Below, piece after piece: positions 22,971 to 34,700 of a DNA stretch of 64,000 nucleotides (its first letter is position 1; every line of letters starts with the position of its first letter). The stretch spans positions 23,235,009 to 23,299,008 of the forward strand of contig CM059578.1 of the NCBI GenBank assembly GCA_030386875.1, given 5' to 3'. Below the pieces are notes generated by a model. It was not told the DNA's origin, searched no databases, and worked only from the letters and a program-made list of their open reading frames with translations. This DNA is from Morinoia aosen (Eukaryota; Arthropoda; Malacostraca; Amphipoda; Talitridae). A program made the translations under genes and the position numbers.

Positions 22971-23754
22971 GCATGGTGGATAAATGGGTTAAATACAGGT
23001 TAAATGAATGAATGAAAAAATAAATAAAAGCTACTGAATACAAAGCTTGCAATAAATAGTTTTTTAAATAGAAGCAGACTAATGCAAGAAATCACTCAGG
23101 AAGCAGAAATTTTCAAAATTCCAGGAAGGGACGAGAATGGATAAACACGATTCTAAAATTGGGATATAAATAATTGTAAATAGGCTTAAATTTTTGCATC
23201 GGTCCAATTAGCGCTACGTAATTATTGAGGGTAGAATTTCTAAGCTAAATTCCAATAACAAACAAAAAAGAAATTGTATTCTAAAGAGAATAAATGTTCA
23301 CGGCAATGACCCTGAAAATCAAAACATTGTGAAAGGAGAGTATGTGGTAAATAAATTGCAGAGACGGATATTATTGCGTCACCTTTTATTCTTATGTAGG
23401 AACATATTTTATTTATTCTTCAGGAACGGGTTAATTTTCCGCAGAAACAAACAAGAAATGCATACTACATCTGTAAAATAGATGAAATAGCTTACAGAAA
23501 GACATCTTACTTACATAGTATGACTACACAAATTCTAGTCAATTCTTACATGGCTACTTTTGCTTCAAGAAATATCGGAACTCACATCAACATTTTTTTC
23601 TATTTGTACATTTTTTACGCGCTTCAACATTGGTGTTCTTTTTACATTGGTGTTCTTGCTTCAAAAGATATCAGAACGTGCTTTGACATTTTACAAGTCA
23701 CGATAAAAAAATAAAATTTTAAAACGCGACCGCAGCAACAAAACCGAAACACTC
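22971..23754. other. AT-rich unique region, no gene supported
   Basis: AT-rich single-copy DNA. The short gaatgaatgaa-type run near 23,005 is trivial. Confidence 0.4.
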
Positions 23755-24330
23755 ACACTTTTTCACCTACGTCTAAAGTAAAAAAAGCTCAGAGAAAACA
23801 TTACCTAGATTAACTCACCATTTTCCTACCACTATTACAATAAAAAACAACCAGGAAAAAACAATTCCCTTATAACTTTTTTCTACAATTAATATGAAAG
23901 CAAAGACACGCATCACCCTTATTATCTAAATTTTTTTCACTACGCGTATAACAAAATAAAGCCCAGAAACGACCACCTCCCTATTGACTTTTGCACTAGA
24001 ACTAAAATATAAAACAAAACAGACAAGCATCACCCTTATACAGTAAACTTTTTCACTACACCCATAGCAAGAAAAAAACAGCGACAAACACCCTCCTATA
24101 TATTATCATTTCCACTATAACTAATATGAAAAAAAATAGGTATTCATAAACCTTATTAACTCAACTATTCCACTACATCTAAAATAAATATAAAACATAG
24201 ACACGCATCCCATCAATTAACTCACCTTTTTCCACACCCCTAACAAAATAAAACAAAAACAGATACAAGCTCCCTACACTTGAAAAAAAAACAGCGAGAA
24301 ACACCCCCTTATTAACTTAACGAACAAAAT
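23755..24330. repeat. Diverged ~65-75-bp tandem repeat, A-rich
   Basis: Seven to eight highly diverged copies marked by tttttcactacacc/tacgtcta, an A-rich aaaataaaac block, a gacaagcatcacccttat block and aactca. Examples are near 23,760, 23,825, 23,890, 23,935, 23,990, 24,045, 24,110 and 24,170. It is an old array, much more degraded than its neighbours. Confidence 0.65.
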
Positions 24331-24892
24331 AACGCCCAAAAGTACAATAATAACAGCACAAAAACGCGAGTATTTACAGGGGAAAACTGGAATCGTCTCC
24401 CGTGTCCAGCCCTCATAAGGCGCTCCAGCATTCCAGCCTCACTGGTCACAAGCTCCGCCTGGAATCTCGGGAATGCCAAGGAATATCTGGATTTTGGGAC
24501 CAGGAACGGCACTGCAATCCTGCGATATTAATCTGCTGAAGTGAACTCTCGATTCCGGGCGAGCGATGGGAATTGCAAAAAAAATACTTTTTGTTGCTTG
24601 TACGGCGCTGAAATTTAGAGGCGTCGTGAAGGAGGTTCGTAGAGCACACGGTGTGTTGTCAGGTGTGTGTGTGTGTGTGCGTGTGTGACGCCTGTGTGTA
24701 TGATGGTGTATTATGTACACTTGGCATTCAACTGTACGACTGGTCATATGTTTAACTGAGAAGTAAACTTCATATTTTACGTTGAATTTAAAAAAATGAA
24801 AACAATGACATAACTGCCGCAATACCGACTATTTGCAGCACAACTGTGGTGAAATATAGTGTAGAAATTACTTTATATATTACTTTACTTCA
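24331..24892. other. Unique spacer with a short (TG)n
   Basis: Single-copy DNA. A (TG)n run lies at 24,660-24,690. ORFs on the minus strand show no recognisable domain. Confidence 0.45.
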
Positions 24893-26648
24893 TAGCGCTC
24901 ATTATATCACACAACACTACATCACACAACACCATATCACACAACACTACATCGCACAACACTACATCACAAAACACCACATCACACAGCACCACATCAC
25001 ACAACACCACATCACACAACACTACATCACACAACACCACATCACACAACACCACATCACACAACACCACATCACACAACACCATATCACACAACACTAC
25101 ATCACACAACACTACATCGCACAACACTACATCGCACAACACTACATCACACAACACTACATCACACAACACCACATCACACAACACCACATCACACAAC
25201 ACCACATCACACATCACCACATCACACAACACCACATCACACAACACCACATCACACAACACCACATCACACAACACCACATCACACAACACTACATCGC
25301 ACAACACTACATCACAAAACACCACATCACACAGCACCACATCACACAACACCACATCACACAACACTACATCACACAACACCACATCACACAACACCAC
25401 ATCACACAACACCACATCACACAACACCATATCACACAACACTACATCACACAACACTACATCGCACAACACTACATCGCACAACACTACATCACACAAC
25501 ACTACATCACACAACACCACATCACACAACACCACATCACACAACACCACATCACACAACACCACATCACACAACACCACATCACACAACACCACATCAC
25601 ACAACACCACATCACACAACACCACATCACACAACACCACATCACACAACACTACATCACACAACACCACATCACACAACACCACATCACACAACACTAC
25701 ATCACACAACACTACATCGCACAACACTACATCACACAACACTACATCACACAACACCACATCACACAACACCACATCACACAACACCACATCACACAAC
25801 ACCACATCACACAACACCACATCACACAACACCACATCACACAACACCACATCACACAACACCACATCACACAACACCACATCACACAGCACAATATCAC
25901 ACAACACCACATCACACAACACCATATCACACAACACCACATCACACAACACCACATCACACAACACCACATCACACAACACCACATCACACAACACCAC
26001 ATCACACAACACCATATCACACAACACCACATCACACAACACCACATCACACAACACCATATCACACAACACCACATCACACAACACCATATCACACAAC
26101 ACCACATCACACAACACCACATCACACAACACCACATCACACAACACCACATCACACAACACCACATCACACAACACCACATCACACAACACCACATCAC
26201 ACAACACCACATCACACAACACCACATCACACAACACCACATCACACAACACCACATCACACAACACCACATCACACAACACCACATCACACAACACCAC
26301 ATCACACAACACCACATCACACAACACCACATCACACAACACCACATCACACAACACCACATCACACAACACAATATCACACAACACCACATCACACAAC
26401 ACAATATCACACAACACCACATCACACAACACAATATCACACAACACCACATCACACAACACCACATCATACAACACCACATCACACAACACCACATCAC
26501 ACAACACAATATCACACAACACCACATCACACAACACAATATCACACAACACCACATCACACAACACAATATCACACAACACCACATCACACAACACCAC
26601 ATCACACAACACCACATCACACAACACAATATCACACAACACCGTATC
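24893..26648. repeat. 15-bp minisatellite, about 117 units (accacatcacacaac)
   Basis: Perfect 15-bp phasing for 1.75 kb with no indel. Variants: actac, accat, acaat, tcgcac, aaaac and cagc. The left third carries a 345-bp higher-order duplication (see findings). The right end, after 26.37 kb, alternates accac and acaat units. The 635-codon plus-strand ORF (ITQHH) and the minus-strand VVLCD and MWCCV ORFs are artefacts. Confidence 0.97.
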
Positions 26649-27109
26649 GATAATTTTTTCATTTGTCTAGAAATTCATAAAAAGATTTTGTCAAACAAAC
26701 TTGGCGTTCATGTTGGAAGCGCACAGAAATATCAGCAGAAGCTGCCTCTGTAATGTTTTTTTCGCATATCGGGTAATTTTTCTCGATAAAGTTTTCTCAC
26801 CACAATTCAACAAAGCTCAATGTGCGCATTAATTTTCACACAGTTACTTTCATATATTATAATTTGAATTTTCTGTTTAGGATTTTTATCGAGAGTTTGT
26901 TTATATTAATCGGCGCTTTGGGTCATAAAGAGCAGTTTGCTCAGCAAGGCGCAGTGATAAATTGATTTCCATTTACATTAATTAAATAAATTAAAAAAGT
27001 AAACTATTATTTAAATAATTCTAAATTAAATTAATTAATCGCTAACTTTAACAAACGCTAACCTTTCGTCCGTCAAGCTTTGCGTTACCATATTTTCTTC
27101 TTCTTTTAC
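26649..27109. other. AT-rich unique region
   Basis: AT-rich single-copy DNA with homopolymer-like aattaattaaat stretches. No gene is supported. Confidence 0.45.
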
Positions 27110-27560
27110 TTTTTATTTGTTTTTCATTGTACTTCTCTTCATCCCTTCTTTATTTCTTCGTTGGTCTCATCCTTTGCTTCCATCTCCCCCTTTTCCCTAT
27201 TTCATTATTTGCAATTTAAATTTACTTATCTATTTTGAGTCGTCTTCAACAATTCTTCGTCGCATTACTTTCCGTGTTTTCTTATTTCCACAATTTTCTC
27301 GTACGCTTCTAATTTTTGTGCTTTTTGTTGTGTTCCGAGGCCCTTTGTTTTTATTATCCTTAGTATCCTTCATACCTCTTTACTTTCTGTAGCCTCTGCT
27401 TCCTTAACTCTTTCTAGTTTTCCTTTCCTTCGCCTCCTCTATGCTTTTCTTTTTTCCAATCCTTCAGGCCTTCCATTCTTCGTATCCTTCATGTCTTTCA
27501 TGTTTTCTATCCTTCACATCCTTCACTTTTCGTGTCCTTCGTATCCTTCTCGCCCAGATC
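27110..27560. repeat. Degenerate TTC/CCTTC polypyrimidine tract
   Basis: Pyrimidine-biased sequence grading into loose repeats of atccttcatgtctttc and cgtgtccttcgtatccttc near 27.47-27.56 kb. The 91-codon ORF is hydrophobic because of composition only. Confidence 0.6.
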
Positions 27561-27623
27561 TTCATCCCGCCCAGGTAAACAGACACAGAGAATCCTTTTA
27601 TCCTGCCCTGGAATTTTGGCTAG

Positions 27624-27680
27624 AATTCAGCTAATGGAGCAGAATAATGGAGCAGAATAATGGAGCAGAATAATGGCGCA
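27624..27680. repeat. 13-bp repeat (ggagcagaataat)
   Basis: Four tandem copies of ggagcagaataat, the last reading ggcgcagaagatc. Confidence 0.9.
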
Positions 27681-27879
27681 GAAGATCGGAGGAAGGCAAA
27701 GACTGATCTTCCTAATCTGAAAGCCAGTGTATGTGAGTGTGGCGTCTGCGTGCGTGTGAGCGTATTGTACGTACCTGCATGGTAGTTCAGTAATGCGGGA
27801 GTGTAAGTATTTATTTCAGTTGCAACATGAGCTGCCATTTTATACATTCATATTTTTTTTATATTCATATTGTGCATCT

Positions 27880-28240
27880 ACTAGTGTACACGGCCAGTCA
27901 CTAGTGTACACGACAGGTCAAAAACGACCTGTTCGATGCATATATACTTTAAATAAATCTTTCAGACGTGGATGCCAAACAAATATATCCATGCCAACAG
28001 TACCCGCCATCAAAATATTCTTGTACTTGTGCACTGGTGAAACTCGTATCACAGATACGGTCATTGAGCGTCCTTGTGAGCGTCACAGACACACGCACCA
28101 ACCAATGTAATGCGTTCAGTGAGGTTCCAATTGCAGTAACATAAAAGAAATCACGCACAAAAAATATGCAAATTCATTTATTTATTAACTTAGAACAAAT
28201 CTAAAGAGACACCTGTCGTTTTACTACACAAGTATTTACA
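27880..28240 (+). repeat. Dispersed repeat family A, copy 4
   Basis: One of the most complete copies. It starts with a doubled actagtgtacacggccagtc / actagtgtacacgacaggtc, then cagacgtggatgcc, atatatccatgccaacagta, hairpin cgtatcacagatacg (28,045-28,059), gagcgtcacagacacacgca, ataaaagaaatcacgcac and gacacctgtcgttttac. The doubled head resembles the family B acacggcccgtcaaaa module. Confidence 0.88.
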
Positions 28241-28419
28241 AATTTGTTCTTTTATTTAGGTCCTATGAGGTGCACTGCGTAGTTTTCTTATTGATGGCTG
28301 ATTGATAAAAATACTTTTTTTAACCTTCCTCAAACACGACATTAAAGAACCATTCGACAGGCGTTTGTGCTTATTTGTGTTGCGTCTAACTTTTTATTTC
28401 CCGCCAATTGTAGTTTGCA
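28241..28419. other. Unique spacer
   Basis: Single-copy sequence. No feature is supported. Confidence 0.35.
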
Positions 28420-28895
28420 CACAACTGTGTACATTTATTGTACACCGCCGCCCTGTTTACCCGCAGACAACCGTGTCCATGAACTGTCTTAGAGTATATA
28501 TACTGTCTACATGTACTGTACACTGCCTCATTTACATGCACACAACCGTGTAGATGTAGTCCTACGGTACATTTGTGCACTGTACACAGCCCTGTTTACA
28601 CGCACACAACAGTGTAGTCCTACAGTACATTTGTGCACTGTACACAGCCCTGCTTACACGCGCACAACAGTGTAGTCCTACAGTACATTTGTGCACTGTA
28701 CACAGCCCTGTTTACACGCACACAACAGCGTAGTCTTACAGTACATTTGTGCACTGTACACAGCCTTGTTTACATGCACACAACAGTGTGGTCCTATAGT
28801 ACATTTGTGCTCTGTACACAGCCCTGTTTACACGCACACAACCATGTACAAGCACTGTACAAAGCCGTGTTTACACGCACACAATCGGCAGGAAA
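28420..28895. repeat. 58-bp minisatellite (gtacatttgtgcactgtaca)
   Basis: About six good copies, preceded by decayed ones. Each contains gtacatttgtgcactgtaca, cagccctgtttacacgcaca and caacagtgtagtcctaca. Starts of gtacat are at 28,568, 28,625, 28,683, 28,741 and 28,799. The last copies lose part of the unit. Confidence 0.92.
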
Positions 28896-28994
28896 CAACA
28901 ACATATTAAGGAGCAGTTCGGAGCCTGGCGTCGGAGCCGTCAAGCGTCGCAGGGACTTCTGAGTTTGACGTGTTCTGCGCTAACTGCATCCTGT

Positions 28995-29937
28995 AGCTGT
29001 GTAGGATGTGTGTGTGTCTCGTAGGATGCGTGTGTGTCTCGTAGGATGTGTGTGTGTCTCGTAGGATGTGTGTGTGTCTCGTAGGATGTGTGTGTGTCTC
29101 GTAGGATGTGTGTGTGTCTCGTAGGATGTGTGTGTGTCTCGTAGGATGTGTGTGTGTCTCGTAGGATGTGTGTGTGTCTCGTAGGATGTGTGTGTGTCTC
29201 GTATGATGTGTGTGTGTCTCGTAGGATGTGTGTGTGTCTCGTAGGATGCGTGAGTGTCTCGTAGGATGTGTGTGTGTCTCGTAGGATGTGTGTGTGTCTC
29301 GTAGGATGCGTGTGTGTCTCGTAGGATGTGTGTGTGTCTCGTAGGATGAGTGTGTGTCTCGTAGGATGAGTGTGTGTCTCGTAGGATGTGTGTGTGTGTC
29401 TCGTAGGATGTGTGTGTGTGTCTCGTAGGATGTGTGTGTCTCGTGGGTTGTGTGTGTGTCTCGTAGGATACGTGTGTGTCTCGTAAGATGCGTGTGTGTC
29501 TCGTAGGATGCGTGTGTGTCTCGTAGGATGCGAGTGTGTCTCGTAGGATGTGTGTGTGTCTCGTAGGATGCGTGTGTGTCTCGTAGGATGCGTGTGTGTC
29601 TCGTAGGATGTGTGTGTGTCTCGTAGGATGCGTGTGTGTCTCGTAGGATGTGTGTGTGTCTCGTAGGATACGTGTGTGTCACGTAGGATGCGTGTGTGTC
29701 TCGTAGGATGCGTGTGTGTCTCGTAGGACGCGTGTGTGTCTCGTAGGATGAGTGTGTGTCTCGTAGGATGAGTGTGTGTCTCGTAGGATGCGTGTGTGTC
29801 TCGTCGGATGCGTGTGTGTCTCGTAAGATGCGTGTGTGTCTCGTAGGATGCGTGTGTGTCTCGTAGGATACGTGTGTGTCTCGAAGGATGCGTGTGTGTC
29901 TCGTAGGATGTGTGTGTGTCTCGTGGGTTGTGTGTGT
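28995..29937. repeat. 20-bp minisatellite, about 47 units (tcgtaggatgtgtgtgtgtc)
   Basis: Exact 20-bp period except for two expanded units and one shortened unit at 29,390-29,450. The main variable base is atgTg, atgCg or atgAg. The minus-strand [22 protein letters not shown] ORF of 400 codons is an artefact. It ends in an (AT)n tract. Confidence 0.97.
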
Positions 29938-29939
29938 GT

Positions 29940-29949
29940 AGTATCTATA

Positions 29950-29984
<35 letters not shown>

Positions 29985-30082
29985 GCATATTTTGTACATT
30001 ACATCTATATATATATATATATTTCTTATATATATGTATTATTATATATGTATATATATATATGCGTATATGTATATATACA
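29940..30082. repeat. (AT)n-rich microsatellite cluster
   Basis: Several (TA)n runs with c/g interruptions, directly at the end of the 20-bp array. The runs are self-complementary and could extrude cruciforms. Confidence 0.92.
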
Positions 30083-30174
30083 GAAATACAACACAATAAG
30101 GTCACCACAATAATACAATATCAGGCTGACCAGGACGGGAAATAATTACGTGCTTGTATTGCTTCTCCGCCCCA

Positions 30175-30455
30175 ACCTGATTAGGTGGACACAGGGGTGC
30201 TGAGAAACCGCCCCTCAGAAACCGGTTTTGCTGAGAAACCCAGGGCTCGTAAGAAGTGAGGTCTTCGAGAAACAGCGGTCTCTGAAAAAACACTAGTGCA
30301 AAACCGCCTCTTAGAAACCGAGATATATGAATAACCGAAATCTTCAAGAAACCAAAATCTCTAAGAAATCAATATTTCTGAAAAACTCAAATCTCCAAGA
30401 AACCAAGATCTCTGAGACACCGAAATTTCTCAAGAACTAAGGTCTTTAAGCGTCT
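30175..30455. repeat. Degenerate agaaacc/ctctaagaaa repeat, ~23 bp
   Basis: Roughly a dozen highly diverged copies of a unit with agaaaccnnnatctctgaga character. Phase is visible but indels are common. Confidence 0.65.
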
Positions 30456-30534
30456 AATGTGTTCGGGGAACCACTGCGTAGAAGATACCATAATCACCTT
30501 GACCCAAGAATAAGACATTGAAAAAACGTCGTGA

Positions 30535-30670
30535 ATGTATCACCAAGCCGAATATATCAATAAAGAAAATTTATCATCGAAATGAATACATCACCAAGCC
30601 GAATATATCAATAAAGTGAATTTATCATTAAAATGAACACATCACCAAAGTGAATATATCACCACAGAAC
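30535..30670. repeat. ~50-bp repeat, 2.5 copies
   Basis: Marked by tcaccaagccgaatatatca, ataaagaaaatttatcat and gaaatgaatacatcacc. The third copy is partial. Confidence 0.8.
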
Positions 30671-30967
30671 GCAAGGAAATTAACATCCCAAAATGTTGAT
30701 TTGAATTCATCATTCGGAGACGCACGTAAGGTTTCGAAGTCATTTCTGGAAATCTGAGTATCTGTCGCATGGAATTATTGAGTGATGTTCTGTACACCGT
30801 GACCAAACTTTGTTCAGTCTCAAATACTTAAACTTACACCGCAGAAAAAATAGATTTATATTCGTTATTCTATGTTTAACCGCTACAATATTTACTCTAC
30901 ATATATAGATTACAAGATTATTTCACACTAGCTTACAGGACCAATCTTAAAAAATGGAATTAGATAC
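30671..30967. other. Unique AT-rich spacer
   Basis: Single-copy sequence. Nothing is recognised. Confidence 0.4.
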
Positions 30968-31255
30968 TTTGTTTAAATAAACCTTGCAGACGTGGATGCC
31001 TAACAAATATATCCATGCCAACAGTACCCGCCATCAAAATATTCTTGTACTTGTGCACTGATGAAACTCGTATCACAGATACGGTCATTGAGCGTCCTTG
31101 TGAGCGTCACAGACACACGCACCTACCACTGTAATGCGTTCAGTGAGATTACCATTGTAATAGCATAAGAGAAATTACTCAAAATAATTGATACATTAGT
31201 TTATTTATAAGTTTAAGGAGGCACCTGGTGTTTTATAACATAGTATTGAAAATAC
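30968..31255 (+). repeat. Dispersed repeat family A, copy 5
   Basis: Contains ttgcagacgtggatgcctaa, acccgccatcaaaatattct, tgtgcactgatgaaactcg, hairpin cgtatcacagatacg (31,069-31,083), gagcgtcacagacacacgca, taagagaaattactc and aaggaggcacctggtgtttt. It matches copy 4 for more than 250 bp. Confidence 0.88.
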
Positions 31256-31392
31256 ACTGAACGATGTATGCTAGTAAGTCCCACAGTTCAGCAAGCCTCG
31301 TATCTTTATAATTGCCATCATTCACTCCACAGACGCCATAAGCGAGAGTCACCACACACCACACGTCATCACACATCGCTTACATCCCCTCA

Positions 31393-31433
<41 letters not shown>
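31393..31433. repeat. (CA)n microsatellite
   Basis: About twenty CA dinucleotides, uninterrupted. Confidence 0.97.
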
Positions 31434-31484
31434 ACTTCACAGCTCACCAGATCAGCGCTGCAACGCAGGCGTCAAGAGGTGTCA

Positions 31485-31600
31485 TAAAGTTACGTACACG
31501 TACGCGTACACTCAAAATTACGTACACGTACGCGTACACTCAAAATTACGTACAAGTACCCGTACACTCAAAATTACGTACATGTGCTCGGATACACACA
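31485..31600. repeat. ~29-bp repeat of tacgtacacgtacgcgtaca
   Basis: Four copies of ttacgtacacgtacgcgtac followed by actcaaaa, increasingly diverged to the right. Rich in the self-complementary words TACGTA and ACGCGT. Confidence 0.88.
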
Positions 31601-31769
31601 ATGTTGTACATGTACTCGTGTGCACGCACTTACGGACATGTGCTCGTTCGTACACAATTATGTTACGATCCTGGGAGACGGGACGGGGGGAGGGGGTTAG
31701 GATGGGGGAGAAAATAGGGGGAGTGGGGAGTAGAGGTTGGGTCTAGGGATGCTTCATAAAATATCGGTA

Positions 31770-34700
31770 ATACAGGTAACGTAGGAAACACAGGTAATGC
31801 AGGTAACGTAGACAACACAGGTAATGCAGGTAACGTAGGAAACACAGGTAATACAGGTAACGTAGGACACACAGGTAATGCAGGTAACGTAGGAAACACA
31901 GGTAATGCAGGTAACGTAGGAAACACAGGTAATGCAGGTAACGTAGGAAACACAGGTAATACAGGTAACGTAGGACACACAGGTAATACAGGTAACGTAG
32001 GAAACACAGGTAATGCAGGTAACGTAGGAAACACAGGTAATGCAGGTAACGTAGGAAACACAGGTAATGCAGGTAACGTAGGAAACACAGGTAATACAGG
32101 TAACGTAGGACACACAGGTAATGCAGGTAACGTAGGAAACACAGGTAATGCAGGTAACGTAGGAAACACAGGTAATGCAGGTAACGTAGGAAACACAGGT
32201 AATGCAGGTAACGTAGGAAACACAGGTAATACAGGTAACGTAGGACACACAGGTAATGCAGGTAACGTAGGAAACACAGGTAATGCAGGTAACGTAGGAA
32301 ACACAGGTAATGCAGGTAACGTAGGAAACACAGGTAATGCAGGTAACGTAGGAAACACAGGTAATGCAGGTAACGTAGGAAACACAGGTAATGCAGGTAA
32401 CGTAGGAAACACAGGTAATGAGGGTAACGTAGGAAACACAGGTAATGCAGGTAACGTAGGAAACACAGGTAATGCAGGTAACGTAGGAAACACAGGTAAT
32501 GCAGGTAACGTAGGAAACACAGGTAATGCAGGTAACGTAGGAAACACAGGTAATGCAGGTAACGTAGGAAACACAGGTAATGCAGGTAACGTAGGAAACA
32601 CAGGTAATGCAGGTAACGTAGGAAACACAGGTAATGCAGGTAACGTAGGAAACACAGGTAATGCAGGTAACGTAGGAAACACAGGTAATGCAGGTAACGT
32701 AGGAAACACAGGTAATACAGGTAACGTAGGAAACACAGGTAATGCAGGTAACGTAGGAAACACAGGTAATACAGGTAACGTAGGAAACACAGGTAATACA
32801 GGTAACGTAGGAAACACAGGTAATGCAGGTAACGTAGGAAACACAGGTAATGCAGGTAACGTAGGAAACACAGGTAATGCAGGTAACGTAGGAAACACAG
32901 GTAATGCAGGTAACGTAGGAAACACAGGTAATGCAGGTAACGTAGGAAACACAGGTAATGCAGGTAACGTAGGAAACACAGGTAATGCAGGTAACGTAGG
33001 AAACACAGGTAATGCAGGTAACGTAGGAAACACAGGTAATGCAGGTAACGTAGGAAACACAGGTAATGCAGGTAACGTAGGAAACACAGGTAATGCAGGT
33101 AACGTAGGAAACACAGGTAATGCAGGTAACGTAGGAAACACAGGTAATGCAGGTAACGTAGGAAACACAGGTAATGCAGGTAACGTAGGAAACACAGGTA
33201 ATGCAGGTAACGTAGGAAACACAGGTAATGCAGGTAACGTAGGAAACACAGGTAATGCAGGTAACGTAGGAAACACAGGTAATGCAGGTAACGTAGGAAA
33301 CACAGGTAATGCAGGTAACGTAGGAAACACAGGTAATGCAGGTAACGTAGGAAACACAGGTAATGCAGGTAACGTAGGAAACACAGGTAATGCAGGTAAC
33401 GTAGGAAACACAGGTAATGCAGGTAACGTAGGAAACACAGGTAATACAGGTAACGTAGGAAACACAGGTAATGCAGGTAACGTAGGAAACACAGGTAATA
33501 CAGGTAACGTAGGAAACACAGGTAATGCAGGTAACGTAGGAAACACAGGTAATGCAGGTAACGTAGGAAACACAGGTAATGCAGGTAACGTAGGAAACAC
33601 AGGTAATGCAGGTAACGTAGGAAACACAGGTAATGCAGGTAACGTAGACAACACAGGTAATGCAGGTAACGTAGACAACACAGGTAATGCAGGTAACGTA
33701 GGAAACACAGGTAATGCAGGTAACGTAGACAACACAGGTAATGCAGGTAACGTAGGAAACACAGGTAATGCAGGTAACGTAGGAAACACAGGTAATGCAG
33801 GTAACGTAGGAAACACAGGTAATGCAGGTAACGTAGACAACACAGGTAATGCAGGTAACGTAGGAAACACAGGTAATGCAGGTAACGTAGGAAACACAGG
33901 TAATGCAGGTAACGTAGGAAACACAGGTAATGCAGGTAACGTAGGAAACACAGGTAATGCAGGTAACGTAGACAACACAGGTAATGCAGGTAACGTAGAC
34001 AACACAGGTAATGCAGGTAACGTAGGAAACACAGGTAATGCAGGTAACGTAGGAAACACAGGTAATGCAGGTAACGTAGACAACACAGGTAATGCAGGTA
34101 ACGTAGGAAACACAGGTAATGCAGGTAACGTAGGAAACACAGGTAATGCAGGTAACGTAGGAAACACAGGTAATGCAGGTAACGTAGGAAACACAGGTAA
34201 TGCAGGTAACGTAGACAACACAGGTAATGCAGGTAACGTAGACAACACAGGTAATGCAGGTAACGTAGGAAACACAGGTAATGCAGGTAACGTAGACAAC
34301 ACAGGTAATGCAGGTAACGTAGGAAACACAGGTAATGCAGGTAACGTAGGAAACACAGGTAATGCAGGTAACGTAGGAAACACAGGTAATGCAGGTAACG
34401 TAGACAACACAGGTAATGCAGGTAACGTAGACAACACAGGTAATGCAGGTAACGTAGACAACACAGGTAATGCAGGTAACGTAGGAAACACAGGTAATGC
34501 AGGTAACGTAGGAAACACAGGTAATGCAGGTAACGTAGGAAACACAGGTAATGCAGGTAACGTAGGAAACACAGGTAATGCAGGTAACGTAGGAAACACA
34601 GGTAATGCAGGTAACGTAGACAACACAGGTAATGCAGGTAACGTAGACAACACAGGTAATGCAGGTAACGTAGACAACACAGGTAATGCAGGTAACGTAG

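Noticed and set aside
29940..30082. Replication origin or promoter in the (AT)n cluster
   Set aside because: Microsatellite expansion next to an array is sufficient; no associated gene or origin motif.
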